Shown here: piece by piece, positions 6,696 to 15,193 of the stretch
Layout of the letters: the number at the start of each line of letters is the position of its first letter
Position numbering within the stretch: the first letter of the stretch is position 1
Source of the DNA: Candidatus Zhuqueibacterota bacterium
Lineage (GTDB): Bacteria > Electryoneota > RPQS01
DNA length: 36,327 bases
Direction of reading: 5' to 3'
NCBI GenBank assembly: GCA_003818605.1
Contig: RPQS01000038.1
Coordinates: forward strand, 1 to 36,327
Position numbers and translations under genes: made by a program
Notes under the pieces: generated by a model
The model's database searches: none
What the model was told of the DNA's origin: nothing
The model's input: only the letters and a program-made list of their open reading frames with translations

Positions 6696-6716
6696 TGCGT
6701 ATAAATTAGAAATTAG

Positions 6717-6747
6717 AAATGAGAAATTTGAAAAGGATTTCTCATTT
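6717..6747. repeat. A+T-rich inverted repeat after secG
   Basis: AAATGAGAAAT (6717-6727) pairs perfectly with ATTTCTCATTT (6737-6747) around a 9-base loop; a second TTTCTCATTT follows at once and a T-rich stretch ends before the tRNA. It may slow or end transcription between secG and tRNA-Leu, but the stem is weak in G+C. Confidence 0.5.
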
Positions 6748-6775
6748 CGAGTTTCTCATTTCACATTTTGTTTTT

Positions 6776-6857
6776 GCCCGAGTGGTGAAATTGGTAGACA
6801 CACTATCTTGAGGGGGTAGCGCCGAAAGGTATCCCGGTTCGAATCCGGGCTCGGGCA
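6776..6857 (+). tRNA. tRNA-Leu (anticodon GAG)
   Basis: An 82-base cloverleaf. Acceptor strands GCCCGAG and CTCGGGC pair fully with discriminator A. The D region is GTGAAATTGGTAGACAC, the anticodon arm is CTATC-TTGAGGG-GGTAG (anticodon GAG), there is a short variable arm of the class II type (GCGCCGAAAGGTAT), and the T arm is CCCGGTTCGAATCCGGG. The CCA end is not encoded (ACAA follows), so it must be added by the nucleotidyltransferase. Confidence 0.95.
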
Positions 6858-6870
6858 CAAAGGAACGGAT

Positions 6871-6888
6871 GAAGGATGAGGGATGAAG
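6871..6888 (+). repeat. Intergenic direct repeat GAAGGATGAGGGATGAAG, copy 2
   Basis: Exact match to 736-753, again behind a gene end and followed by CGAAATCC. See the first copy. Confidence 0.6.
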
Positions 6889-6997
6889 CCCGAAATCCGG
6901 AATCCTGTTCACGGTTTGCGGAAGAATTCGGCGGTGAAGGAACGGCTCTTCAGGCATGCATGACAGCGGCGGCGAACAGAGAGAGGAGAACGGATTC

Positions 6998-7336
6998 ATG
7001 AAAACTTCGGCACGCACGGAAGGCGACGTGATGGTGGTCAGCCTGCAGGGGAAAATCATCAGCAGTCAGGATACGGCTGATCTGCACGGCGAGATTCGCA
7101 AGGCCATCGAAAACTCCATTCACAAAGTTGTTCTCGATATGGCGGGAATGGATTGGATGAATTCCACGGGACTGGGAGCCATCGTGGCGGTGTCCGGACG
7201 GCTGAAAAACGCGGACGGCACGCTGAAGCTCGCGGCGATGAACGAAACGGTATCGAATCTCTTTCAACTGAACAAGCTGAATCTTATTTTCGAAATCCAT
7301 CCGACCGTGGCCGCGGCGGTGGCCAGCTTCAAGTAG
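6998..7336 (+). CDS. STAS-domain anti-sigma-factor antagonist
   Basis: A 112-residue single STAS domain of the SpoIIAA/RsbV type. The phosphorylatable serine is Ser56 in MDWMNSTGLGAIV, and the segment after it is well conserved. In this family the unphosphorylated protein binds an anti-sigma kinase and frees a sigma factor or other partner. No cognate kinase or phosphatase gene is next to it. The ATG at 6998 has GAGAGGAG upstream; the frame extends upstream to another ATG at 6956, but that segment has no family match. It ends at a strong hairpin facing the convergent antiporter gene. Confidence 0.88.
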   Translation: MKTSARTEGDVMVVSLQGKIISSQDTADLHGEIRKAIENSIHKVVLDMAGMDWMNSTGLGAIVAVSGRLKNADGTLKLAAMNETVSNLFQLNKLNLIFEIHPTVAAAVASFK

Positions 7337-7391
7337 AAAACTGAAATCTGAAAGCGGAGAGCGGAAAAGAGCTTGACGCTGGATGCGGATA

Positions 7392-7425
7392 TGAAAATCC
7401 CGGCATGTGAATGCCGGGATTTTCA
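7392..7425. terminator. Bidirectional terminator between convergent genes
   Basis: A perfect 15-bp stem, with TGAAAATCCCGGCAT (7392-7406) pairing with ATGCCGGGATTTTCA (7411-7425) around GTGA. A-runs and T-runs at the stem base serve both strands. It lies between the STAS gene (ends 7336) and the antiporter (ends 7441 on the other strand). Confidence 0.85.
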
Positions 7426-7440
7426 GTTGGACGCTTTCGC

Positions 7441-8649
7441 TTATTCGGTACGTTCCTCCACCCAGCGCACCCCCAGCGTGATAGCGGCATTCGTACAGAG
7501 AATAATCAGCACGGCCAGAGGCACGAAATCCTCCGTTCCCGCCAAACCGTGCGCGGCTGGAAGTGTGGCCAATACCGCTGTCGCCAAGCCGCGCGGCATA
7601 AACAGAAACAGCACGCGTGCCCCGACCCGCTCCATGCCGTCCGGACGACCCCAATAGCTCAAACGAACGGCCAGCATTCGTGCGGCCAGCACAAGAACGT
7701 ATATCGCGATTCCTTCCGCGATGGTCATCAGTGTCATCTTGAACGGATCGAACAGCATGCCGAGGAACACGAAGAAGAACGTGCGCACCAGAAACGTCAA
7801 TTCCGCATGGAACCGTTTGATATCCTCTCCGCCCAATTGTTCTTCCATTCGTTCCATATGAACACGAGGGAACAATCGGGCAATGACGTGTGGACCGTTG
7901 CTGAAAGTCAGACTGAACATGAAAACGCCGAAAACTCCTGAACTGTGCAGCGCTTCGCTGACAGAATAAACGATCAGCATTCCGGCAAAAGTCATGAGAT
8001 ACAATAGAGGCTGACCGGCCAGTTTTTTTAGCACCCAAATCCACGCCGCTCCCGCGCCGATGCCGACCACCAGAGCGCCCGTCAGCGAACTGAAAATCAC
8101 GGGGCCGAGTTGATCTATGCCTTCGCGTCCCGTAACGAGATTGAGAACGATCACTGTAAACAGGACCGCAATGGCATCCGACAGCGAACTTTCAAGTTCG
8201 AGAATCGTACGGATCCGCCCCTCGACTTTAACTTGCCGGATAAGCGGAATAACGATTGCGGCACTCGTACAGGCAACCGCCGAAGACAGCAATGTTGAAG
8301 TGAGCCACGAACGCGTAAAAACGAAATGCGCAAGCGCAAGAACAAGCATAAACGACAAAATGAACGAACCGCCCAGCAGCTTCAGCGTCTGCCGCCAGCT
8401 TGTCATCATGTGTTCGAAATCCAGATGCAAGCCGCCTTCAAACAGAATGACCAGTAAAGCGAACGCGCCGAAGTAGGGCGCGGCGATTTCCACCCAATCA
8501 GGCTGCACGCCCAACAGCGCGCGCAAACCGAATCCCGTGACAATCAGCAGCAGCGAATCGGGTATGCGCGTGATGCGGAACAGCCAATTCCCGATGAATC
8601 CTAAGCAGATGACAGCCGCAATCATGAAGAAGAATACGGATACGTTCAT
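7441..8649 (-). CDS. Cation:proton antiporter (CPA1/NhaP-like)
   Basis: A 402-residue inner-membrane protein made up almost entirely of hydrophobic helices, about ten to twelve. Family-like segments include LLGVQPDWVEIAAPYFGAFALLVILFEGGL near the N-terminus and the ion-site region LESSLSDAIAVLFTVIV with conserved Asp. It is expected to exchange Na+ or K+ for protons. It lacks the C-terminal nucleotide-binding domain found in longer relatives. The ATG at 8649 has GGAG at a good distance. It is the last gene of a minus-strand run and ends at the shared terminator at 7392-7425. Confidence 0.87.
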   Translation of the reverse strand: MNVSVFFFMIAAVICLGFIGNWLFRITRIPDSLLLIVTGFGLRALLGVQPDWVEIAAPYFGAFALLVILFEGGLHLDFEHMMTSWRQTLKLLGGSFILSFMLVLALAHFVFTRSWLTSTLLSSAVACTSAAIVIPLIRQVKVEGRIRTILELESSLSDAIAVLFTVIVLNLVTGREGIDQLGPVIFSSLTGALVVGIGAGAAWIWVLKKLAGQPLLYLMTFAGMLIVYSVSEALHSSGVFGVFMFSLTFSNGPHVIARLFPRVHMERMEEQLGGEDIKRFHAELTFLVRTFFFVFLGMLFDPFKMTLMTIAEGIAIYVLVLAARMLAVRLSYWGRPDGMERVGARVLFLFMPRGLATAVLATLPAAHGLAGTEDFVPLAVLIILCTNAAITLGVRWVEERTE

Positions 8650-8680
8650 ATTGTTATCGTCTCCTTCCTTCTCCGTAGTG

Positions 8681-10201
8681 TTACAAAACGACCGGCATGC
8701 TGCCCGGATAATACCAATCGAGAATCCGGGGCACGCTCATTCCCGCCTTTGCCATCGCGCAGGCTCCAAGTTGGCAGAGGCCCACGCCGTGACCCCAGCC
8801 GCCGCCGATGAGCGTGATTTGAGCGGAAGAATTTTCCGTCACGAAATAGGATGAGGGTAAGTGCGACGGAGACAGCGCGCGGCGGATGTTCAATTCTCCG
8901 TAGACGCGCAGCGTGCGTTCGCTGCCCAAAATATCCAGAATCAAAATGCGTCCCGATTGTCCGCGCTTAACGGATCGAAGTTCACGAACCTTGCCCACCG
9001 CCGTTCCGGTTTTTTCCTCCACCAGCGCGCCTAACTTTTCCGGCGCATGCGAATATTTCCAGCGAAACAAGGGGTCCTTGTCCCACGGATCGGGATAAGG
9101 ATAGTGCTTGGGATTGCAGAAAGCCTTCGGAGGTTCTACGAGAGAAATGCGCGCGGAATCATCATCATTTATATTTCTCGTATAGTATTCGCCGCACGGC
9201 CTTACCGCAAAATAGGCCGGACCTTCCCCTCCCCACACCGCCTCGTATTTTTCCGAGAGTCCGCCGCAGGACTTCGCATAGCGCGCATCCACCACGCGGT
9301 TTTCATCGAGCAGAACCTGTCCCGCCGTAGCCCGCACCGGTTCGATGACCGCTTGGGCTTCGCGCTGCGTGCCTTGATAGCATTGGCAATGGTCATCGTT
9401 GCAAACGTCAAAACCGTCGGCGCGATGATGACGGTTGGCCGTAGCCAGTACCGTGGAACGCGCGCAAATTGCTTGCGCCTGCGAAAACGCGGGCGGCAAA
9501 TCGCTGCGCATTTCGCTGCCGACTGTGCTTTCTAAATACATTTCCATCGGTAAACGATTGACGGCGGTAAGTTCGTGCCCGGGAGAGAACAGCGAAAGAA
9601 TTCCGCGATACGATAGAGTCTCTTTACGCTGCCAATGAAAACCGCGCCCGATAGGAACGTGGTGCAGACGGAAGACGCTATTCGCATCCAGCGGAACCAT
9701 GCGCACTTCTAAAATCCGCGCGGAAAACTCGCCGAGTGAAAATCCGAATGGCGCGGACGGTTCTGCCTTTTCCAGTTTAACAATCATGAACGCAAGCGGA
9801 TCCAAACCGGGCAGTTCGCGAAGCTCAGCGGCAACGGCTTCCGCATCGCTGCGGCTGCCGCATTGAACTACCGGCCACCACACGCGATTATCCAATTCCC
9901 GCCCGTTCGCTTCCCATTTTTTTCCGGCTTCCAAAATGTCCAAATCCAAATTTGGGCGGGATGCTTGCAGCGGCGTGAGCATTTGTTCCGCGCGCGCGGA
10001 CGAAAACATCTCTCCCAAACGGATTCCGTAAGTTGCCGCAGATTGCGATGCGGGAAGCTGCGCGGAAAATTTACCGGTGGTTTTAGCCAGATTCAGATAG
10101 CGGCAGCAATCCATCCGGCACTGCACGGCATATTCGCCGGTAAGTTCGCCGGATATATTTTCTTCTTCCCACAAAAGGCCGATATCAACGGAAAAATTCA
10201 T
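8681..10201 (-). CDS. SpoIID/LytB-domain protein
   Basis: A 506-residue protein. The SpoIID signature runs through the middle and end: NRLPMEMYLESTVGSEM, then QAQAICARST, CNDDHCQCYQG, and near the C-terminus GGGWGHGVGLCQLGACAMA. SpoIID acts on peptidoglycan glycan strands lacking stem peptides in sporulators; in non-spore-formers the role is less clear, probably envelope remodelling. No signal peptide is visible at the chosen start, so location is uncertain. Its ATG overlaps the stop of the preceding gene by four bases (translational coupling) and the antiporter follows after 31 bases. The N-terminal 200 residues match nothing I recognise. Confidence 0.87.
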   Translation of the reverse strand: MNFSVDIGLLWEEENISGELTGEYAVQCRMDCCRYLNLAKTTGKFSAQLPASQSAATYGIRLGEMFSSARAEQMLTPLQASRPNLDLDILEAGKKWEANGRELDNRVWWPVVQCGSRSDAEAVAAELRELPGLDPLAFMIVKLEKAEPSAPFGFSLGEFSARILEVRMVPLDANSVFRLHHVPIGRGFHWQRKETLSYRGILSLFSPGHELTAVNRLPMEMYLESTVGSEMRSDLPPAFSQAQAICARSTVLATANRHHRADGFDVCNDDHCQCYQGTQREAQAVIEPVRATAGQVLLDENRVVDARYAKSCGGLSEKYEAVWGGEGPAYFAVRPCGEYYTRNINDDDSARISLVEPPKAFCNPKHYPYPDPWDKDPLFRWKYSHAPEKLGALVEEKTGTAVGKVRELRSVKRGQSGRILILDILGSERTLRVYGELNIRRALSPSHLPSSYFVTENSSAQITLIGGGWGHGVGLCQLGACAMAKAGMSVPRILDWYYPGSMPVVL

Positions 10202-10587
10202 TTGCGAATCGGTTTGGTCAGATGAAAGGCAACGTCATACAAAAAGGCGATCAGCAGCAGAACAACAAACGCAATCACCGATTCCGTGCCCGATCCCCAA
10301 AACATGAGCTGGCAGACCGCGCGCAAAATATAAAAGCCGGCAATCGCGGCGGTAACGAATCTTCCGAGCCGCGTGTCCAGCATTTCGCGGCGAAACACGA
10401 TGGAGAGAACGGCGAAGACCGCGAGACCGAAAATCACGCCGATGTTCAGCACTTGTATGATTGCGCGATTATCCGCCGAAAGCGAAGCCAGCCCATTCGG
10501 CCAATCAAAAATCTTCCAGAACATGATGTGGAATACGACCAGCAGCGCATTCAGAATGCCGCCGATGATAAGCAGTGTATAAGGCAT
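10198..10587 (-). CDS. Small four-helix membrane protein
   Basis: A 129-residue protein with four predicted membrane helices at about residues 3-24, 46-66, 77-98 and 103-122. Short loops hold the only charges (for example RREMLDTRLGR). I do not recognise a named family. It overlaps the SpoIID gene by four bases (ATGA), so the two products may be made in linked amounts, but a functional link is not shown. The ATG at 10587 is preceded by CAGGAGAT on the minus strand. Function unknown. Confidence 0.75.
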   Translation of the reverse strand: MPYTLLIIGGILNALLVVFHIMFWKIFDWPNGLASLSADNRAIIQVLNIGVIFGLAVFAVLSIVFRREMLDTRLGRFVTAAIAGFYILRAVCQLMFWGSGTESVIAFVVLLLIAFLYDVAFHLTKPIRK

Positions 10588-10605
10588 AAAATCTCCTGTG
10601 CCGCA

Positions 10606-10618
10606 GCGAGGGGTGTCC
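10606..10618 (-). repeat. Short shared motif GCGAGGGGTGTCC
   Basis: The 13 bases recur at 35889-35901, inside a hairpin there. The 130-base gap around it (10588-10717) holds no gene I can support. Confidence 0.35.
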
Positions 10619-10717
10619 CGACTCCACGCGCGTTCTCCGATTCCGGCCGGGTTGCGCGATCCTTCCGAAGACGTCGGAAAAAGCTTAACCCGGCTCGGCG
10701 GAATAGACTCGCAATTC

Positions 10718-11470
10718 TTATGTCAGCGCGTATGCAAACACCGCCGCCGCCGTGACTAAATTCAGGCTCTCGGCGCAACCCGCTGGTTTGAGTGTGAGGT
10801 GGTGTGTGCAGAGTTTGGAGATGTTTTCAGAAAGACCGCGCGTCTCGTGACCGAGAACCAGCAGAATGGGCGGCTTCAGGTTCTGCGGTTTGCGCAAGGA
10901 CTCCCCGCTGTGCGCAACCGCCGCCACGGAGGATCCCGGCCAATCGTGGAGGAGTTTTTCGAAATCCGTTCCGCTTCGCACCGGCTGACTGAACAGCGAG
11001 CCCATGCTGCCGCGTACGACTTTCGGGTTCCAAATCTCCGTCGAGTCCGAACCTAAATGCAATTCGGATGCTCCGAAAAAGTCGGCCACGCGAATCAGTG
11101 CACCGCAATTTCCCGGATCGGAAACCTGCTCGCAAGCCAGAGACAGTTTTCCCGCACGCGCCGGCAGCTCAAAGGTGTTGGCGACGGCCACAATTCCCTG
11201 ACTGTTTTCCACTTTCGCGAAGCGGTCGAATGTGGGAGTATTGAGAGCAAAAACGGGAACTCGTGCGGGGAATTCCCCCAGCCAGTTATCGTATTCGGCG
11301 GCGAGAATCAGCACCGCTTCGATTTTGGCGCGAGCGCGCACCGCTTCGCGTACGCAGACGTCTCCCTCGATGAGGAATTGTCCGTGTTCTTTGCGGAATT
11401 TTTTCTGCGTCAGCCGCGACCATTCCGTAATCTGGCGGCGCGTAGGAGTGGAGGATGTTGTATCTGTCAT
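10718..11470 (-). CDS. TrmH/SpoU-family RNA 2'-O-methyltransferase
   Basis: A 250-residue SPOUT enzyme. The three SpoU motifs are in order: DPGNCGALIRVADFFGA (motif 1, with Asn and Arg of the NxGxxxR pattern), LVLGHETRGLSE (motif 2, Glu and Gly of the SAM knot) and ESLNLVTAAAVFAYAL (motif 3). The N-terminus (TQKKFRKEHGQFLIEGDVCVREAV) is the substrate-recognition domain seen in rRNA-modifying members. It would methylate a ribose 2'-OH in rRNA or tRNA; the site cannot be told from sequence. It starts 8 bases after the preceding gene, so it is in the same operon. Confidence 0.9.
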   Translation of the reverse strand: MTDTTSSTPTRRQITEWSRLTQKKFRKEHGQFLIEGDVCVREAVRARAKIEAVLILAAEYDNWLGEFPARVPVFALNTPTFDRFAKVENSQGIVAVANTFELPARAGKLSLACEQVSDPGNCGALIRVADFFGASELHLGSDSTEIWNPKVVRGSMGSLFSQPVRSGTDFEKLLHDWPGSSVAAVAHSGESLRKPQNLKPPILLVLGHETRGLSENISKLCTHHLTLKPAGCAESLNLVTAAAVFAYALT

Positions 11471-11478
11471 ATTTGATC

Positions 11479-12834
11479 TCAGAAGTGAAAACGAAGTGAA
11501 GCCATCGGCACGGGCGGAGGAGTCATTTTATAAGGCAATCCGTTATTCGCGGAATAGCGCGGCATATCGAGATCCAATCCGAGTCCGATCTTTTGCTTGC
11601 CGTGCATCTCCGCACTTTTCGCGCGAAGGGCGTAGGCTGCGATAAATCCGCCCGTTGCTCCCAATGTGGCTCCTGTCCAATAAACGGCACTGGCGGATTC
11701 ACCTTCCGGAGATGCCAATGTGACCAAACCCAGACCGAACAGCCCTCCGGCCAATTCACCGAGGTTGATGATCGCGCCGTCATCCGTGTCAAAATCGCGA
11801 TCCTGAATCAGGACGTGTCCTACCGCCAGACCGGCAATCGTCCCGGCAATCGCGGAGTAAGTGTACACGTATTCATTTTCAGGATCCGCATAATCCACAC
11901 ACGTGATCGGTATCATCGCGCCGAGAATTCCGGTTCCTCGAAGAACATATCCATCGCCGCGCGTGTAATCATTATTTCGCGCGAGCACCGCGCCGGAGGC
12001 AAGTCCCGCCCCCGATCCGGCCAGCACCCAAGCGCCAATCGCACGTTCATGATCTTCGGAGAAGCATCCGGTCACGTGCGCCATGCCCAGACCGATGGCC
12101 GAACCGAAATCACCCATGAGTCCGACGGCGTAAGCATCGCCGTCGCTCAATTTCGCAGAGGCGGCGATTTTTGCTCCGATGATTTCTTCTGTCACGCTGG
12201 TAAAGACGGCTTGGGCGAGCACGCCGCGGGACATGTCATCGCCTTGCTCGACCAGTCCCAGCATAATTCCGTGTCCGATGCCGCGCGATGCACCCCACAT
12301 TGCCAGCGTTGCCGAGCCCTTGCTGATGGAGGTGTGTTCCGTGAGAAACATCGGCAGAAAGTATCCGGCTGCGGATGTGATCAAATACAAACCTCCCGCC
12401 GCCGCGCCCTCAATCTCCGCCGCCGCCGGAAGCGCCCATCCATGATAAAGAATGGACAACACCAGCGTGCCGCCGATCAGGGATGTGCGCCCGCTTTGAT
12501 CCAGAAGAATGGACGGCGCGCGCTCATAGATAGCTGAAGAAACCTGCTGCCGAAGTTCCGCCGCTTCCACACCGCTCAGCGGACGATGGATGCGCATCAC
12601 TTTTCCGCTGTCTTCATACGATATTTCCAGAGTGTACGTGGAATCCGTAAAGCGATATAAGGCGGCGCTCCGGAAACTCGGATACTCGGGAAACAGACCA
12701 AGCTTCGTCTTCAATTCCGCGTCAATCCGTTCAATGCGTCCCGTAGAATCGAACGGTATCAGCGTCTCTTGTGCGTAAGCCATTGCGGCTGTCACGCAAA
12801 GGAACAGCATTATTCCGTACAGACGCCTGCTCAT
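11479..12834 (-). CDS. Secreted or membrane protein of unknown function
   Basis: A 451-residue protein with a clear signal peptide (MSRRLYGIMLFLCVTAAMAYA, cut before QE). Residues up to about 125 are soluble; the rest is rich in Gly and Ala with many moderately hydrophobic stretches, such as GGTLVLSILYHGWALPAAAEI, and ends in a hydrophobic and aromatic stretch, SLRFHF. An aromatic final Phe is common in outer-membrane beta-barrel proteins, but the Ala- and Gly-rich helices fit that poorly, so location is open. The start at 12834 is chosen for the signal peptide and GAGGA upstream; the frame is open to an upstream ATG at 12945 without support. I do not recognise a family. Confidence 0.72.
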   Translation of the reverse strand: MSRRLYGIMLFLCVTAAMAYAQETLIPFDSTGRIERIDAELKTKLGLFPEYPSFRSAALYRFTDSTYTLEISYEDSGKVMRIHRPLSGVEAAELRQQVSSAIYERAPSILLDQSGRTSLIGGTLVLSILYHGWALPAAAEIEGAAAGGLYLITSAAGYFLPMFLTEHTSISKGSATLAMWGASRGIGHGIMLGLVEQGDDMSRGVLAQAVFTSVTEEIIGAKIAASAKLSDGDAYAVGLMGDFGSAIGLGMAHVTGCFSEDHERAIGAWVLAGSGAGLASGAVLARNNDYTRGDGYVLRGTGILGAMIPITCVDYADPENEYVYTYSAIAGTIAGLAVGHVLIQDRDFDTDDGAIINLGELAGGLFGLGLVTLASPEGESASAVYWTGATLGATGGFIAAYALRAKSAEMHGKQKIGLGLDLDMPRYSANNGLPYKMTPPPVPMASLRFHF

Positions 12835-12889
12835 AGTCGTCCTCACTTTTCGGAAGGACATTCGGAATGATTCACGGCAGGACACCGGC

Positions 12890-13249
12890 TCAGATTTGCG
12901 CCCGTCTCTCGATACGCTGTGCGCAATAGATCGGAATCCAGCCATGGACTCCGTGGGAATCCGAACAAAACCACCACCCCGACGCTTCGTCTTCCACAGT
13001 AAGGATATCGCCGATAGCGACCGTCAATTCCAGTGCATTATAGTCGCGCTTGATGATTGCATGTTCGCCGCGAATTTCCAGATACGCTTCCGGAACCCAG
13101 TTGCCGATGCCGCTCGGCGCGATGCACCAGATCCAGCCGGGGAATTCGTCATCGCGGCGGCCGGCTTTCAATTCTTCGCCTTGGCGAACAGCCATGAATT
13201 CCGTAAACGTCGGCACATGCGGGCGATGAACACGGACTACAAAAGACAT
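12890..13249 (-). CDS. Tandem SH3-like domain protein
   Basis: A 119-residue protein with two variant SH3-like domains. The first is about residues 5-60, with PGWIWCIAPSGIGNWVPEAYL; the second is about 63-112, with LTVAIGDILTVEDEASGWWFCSDSHGVHGWIPIYC. The GWxW...GxxGWVP pattern is the usual SH3 signature. No signal peptide is visible. Such small proteins are annotated as ligand-binding SH3 proteins of unknown role. The ATG at 13249 follows GGAAGGAG. It lies between the symporter and a secreted hypothetical on the same strand. Confidence 0.85.
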   Translation of the reverse strand: MSFVVRVHRPHVPTFTEFMAVRQGEELKAGRRDDEFPGWIWCIAPSGIGNWVPEAYLEIRGEHAIIKRDYNALELTVAIGDILTVEDEASGWWFCSDSHGVHGWIPIYCAQRIERRAQI

Positions 13250-13265
13250 CGTCGCTCCTTCCGAT

Positions 13266-13288
13266 CAGTTCATGCCGGAAATGAACTG
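13266..13288. other. Hairpin between symporter and SH3 genes
   Basis: CAGTTCAT (13266-13273) pairs with ATGAACTG (13281-13288) around 7 bases, directly behind the symporter stop and before the SH3 gene ribosome binding site. With no T-run, it could be an mRNA-processing or stabilising structure. Confidence 0.4.
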
Positions 13289-15028
13289 TCAGCTCGTTTT
13301 CAGAAAGCCGGCTTTCCATAGGCCAATCGCGCCGATGAGAGTCACTAAATAACACAACGCGGCGGGAACCGGGTTCAGCATGACCGAATAGCCAATGGCC
13401 AGCGTCAGCCCGATTACTAATGCCATTCCCCAAATCCAACCCATCAAAGGCTGCGAAACGCGCGCGGGCTGCGGAGTGATCTGACCGTGCGCACGCGACC
13501 ATTTGCGGACGGCTCCCCATACTCCCACGGGTTTAGTGCGGCGATAAAATTCCGCCAGATTGTCCATCGGCGCGGGTTTCGAGATTAGAGTGACAATAAT
13601 CCAAATTATCGCCGAGCCGAATGTAATCAACAGGAGCCGCCCGCCGTACGGAAGCGGCACATTAAATAAAATGAGTGTGATCGCGCTGGAAGCTATCATC
13701 GCGCTGATTTCGCTCCACGCATTAATCCGCCACCAAAACCAGCGCAGCACATAGACCGGCCCCGTTCCCGCGCCAAAAGCAATGATAAATTTAAATGCTT
13801 CGGTTACGCTTTCGGTCAGATAGGCCGCGAGCCCCGCGCCGATAAGCACGACAACGGTCGCCGCTTTGCTGATCCACAGATAATGCGACTCCGAGCGATT
13901 CTTTACCAGAAACGGCCGATAGAAATCATGCATAAGATAGCTGGCACCCCAATTCAATTGGGAGGAGATGGTGCTCATGAATGCCGCAAGCAGCGAAGCG
14001 ACCAGCAGTCCTTTCAGTCCAAAGGGCAGAATTTCCATCATGAGCTGCGGATAGGCCATTTCGGGATCGGCAATACTGGGATAGAGAACCATCGAAGCCA
14101 ACGCCACCAAGATCCACGGCCAGGAGCGAAAAGCGAGATTCGTGAGACTGTACCACAGCGTGGCCAAAAGAGCATGCTGCTCGTTTTTGCACGAATTTTG
14201 CCGTTGAATGATTTTACCGCCGCCATCGGAGTTGACATTGGCCCACCACGTGACCGCGATATACGTGATCAATCCCATGAAGGCCGGAGTCCAGAAATCC
14301 GCGGAAAAGAAACCGCCCGCGCCCGGCGCGGGAGCCATATTCAACATGTCGGGTTTGGAAACCGACGTGGCCACCGCATCATGCAACGCGGATAATCCGC
14401 CGACTTTTTTTACGGCGTATACCGCGAAAATTATCGCGCCGCCCTGCGCAATCACGTATTGCACAAGATCCGTCAGCGCTACACCCCACATTCCGGAAAG
14501 CAGCGTGTACGAAAACGCGAGTCCGGTGAATACGATAATGGAAAGTGGCTTGTCCCATCCTACGGCGGCATTCATGATCTTGTATATGGCCAGAATCACC
14601 CAGCCCATGGCGATGACGTTAATGGGGAGCGCCAGCCACAACGCGCGAAAACCGCGCAATAAACGGGACGCCTTGCCCGAGCCGTAGCGGAGTTCGGTCA
14701 GCTCCACGTCCGTCAAGACCTTTGCCCGCCGCCACAACGGAGCCAGAAAGAACGTGGCGAACAGCGATCCGATGCCGAAACACCACCACTGCCAGTTTTC
14801 ATAGATGCCGACCGTGCGGACCAGCTTGGTGACATAGAGCGGAGTATCGCAGGAAAAAGACGTGGCGACCATCGAGGTTCCCGCGATCCACCACGGAAGC
14901 GCCCGGCCCGCCAGGAAGTACTCCTCTGTGGAACGGTGGGCGCGGCGCGTCATGACAACGCCCACAATCAGGCTGAGGACGTTGTAGGCGATGATGATCA
15001 CCCAGTCTACAGTATGCAGGTTGCCGAT
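13289..15028 (-). CDS. Sodium:solute symporter (SSS family); start codon probably ATC
   Basis: About 579 residues if the ATC at 15028 is used. There are around 13 hydrophobic helices, and the first transmembrane helix and the following AGRALPWWIAGTSMVATSFSCDTPLY fit the SSS/SLC5 family, which co-transports Na+ with a small solute such as a sugar, amino acid or vitamin; the substrate cannot be told. The first usual start codon is a GTG at 15001 inside helix 1, with no ribosome binding site; it would drop the conserved HTVDW segment. An ATC at 15028 gives I/M-GNLHTVDWVIIIAYN and lies at ideal distance from GAGGTGATC, a near-complete anti-16S match. No ATG, GTG or TTG lies in frame upstream before the stop. 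Confidence 0.85.
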   Translation of the reverse strand: MGNLHTVDWVIIIAYNVLSLIVGVVMTRRAHRSTEEYFLAGRALPWWIAGTSMVATSFSCDTPLYVTKLVRTVGIYENWQWWCFGIGSLFATFFLAPLWRRAKVLTDVELTELRYGSGKASRLLRGFRALWLALPINVIAMGWVILAIYKIMNAAVGWDKPLSIIVFTGLAFSYTLLSGMWGVALTDLVQYVIAQGGAIIFAVYAVKKVGGLSALHDAVATSVSKPDMLNMAPAPGAGGFFSADFWTPAFMGLITYIAVTWWANVNSDGGGKIIQRQNSCKNEQHALLATLWYSLTNLAFRSWPWILVALASMVLYPSIADPEMAYPQLMMEILPFGLKGLLVASLLAAFMSTISSQLNWGASYLMHDFYRPFLVKNRSESHYLWISKAATVVVLIGAGLAAYLTESVTEAFKFIIAFGAGTGPVYVLRWFWWRINAWSEISAMIASSAITLILFNVPLPYGGRLLLITFGSAIIWIIVTLISKPAPMDNLAEFYRRTKPVGVWGAVRKWSRAHGQITPQPARVSQPLMGWIWGMALVIGLTLAIGYSVMLNPVPAALCYLVTLIGAIGLWKAGFLKTS

Positions 15029-15029
15029 G

Positions 15030-15039
15030 GGATCACCTC
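15030..15039 (-). promoter_or_regulatory. Strong ribosome binding site deciding the symporter start
   Basis: On the minus strand this reads GAGGTGATCC, nearly the full complement of the 16S rRNA 3' end. It is 7 bases from the ATC at 15028 and about 35 bases from the GTG at 15001, so it supports the ATC. Confidence 0.6.
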
Positions 15040-15144
15040 GATGAAAAAAAGGTGTGAGGCGTGATTTTCCGATAAAGTAACAAGAATCCCTGTGAAAGGC
15101 AACAGGCGGGAGGATTTTTCGAATTCTTCGTCGTTTTGGGCAAG

Positions 15145-15170
15145 AAAAAACCCGGCCTGAAAGGACCGGG
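15145..15170 (-). terminator. Rho-independent terminator of the histidine kinase gene
   Basis: On the minus strand a G+C-rich hairpin, CCCGGTCC-TTTCA-GGCCGGG with a single bulged T, runs straight into TTTTTT (15150-15145). It is 24 bases after the kinase stop and upstream of the symporter, separating the two transcripts. Confidence 0.82.
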
Positions 15171-15193
15171 GAAGGATTCAGAGAAGAAAGAAG

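Noticed and set aside
8681-10201. SpoIID as a sign of spore formation
   Set aside because: SpoIID/LytB proteins are found in many non-sporulating bacteria, and no other sporulation gene is in the window.
11593-12537. 314-codon plus-strand frame opposite the secreted hypothetical
   Set aside because: No recognisable motif and no ribosome binding site; the minus-strand gene has a signal peptide and fits the operon.
14999-15001. GTG at 15001 as the symporter start
   Set aside because: It lies inside the first membrane helix, has no ribosome binding site and would drop the conserved HTVDW segment.
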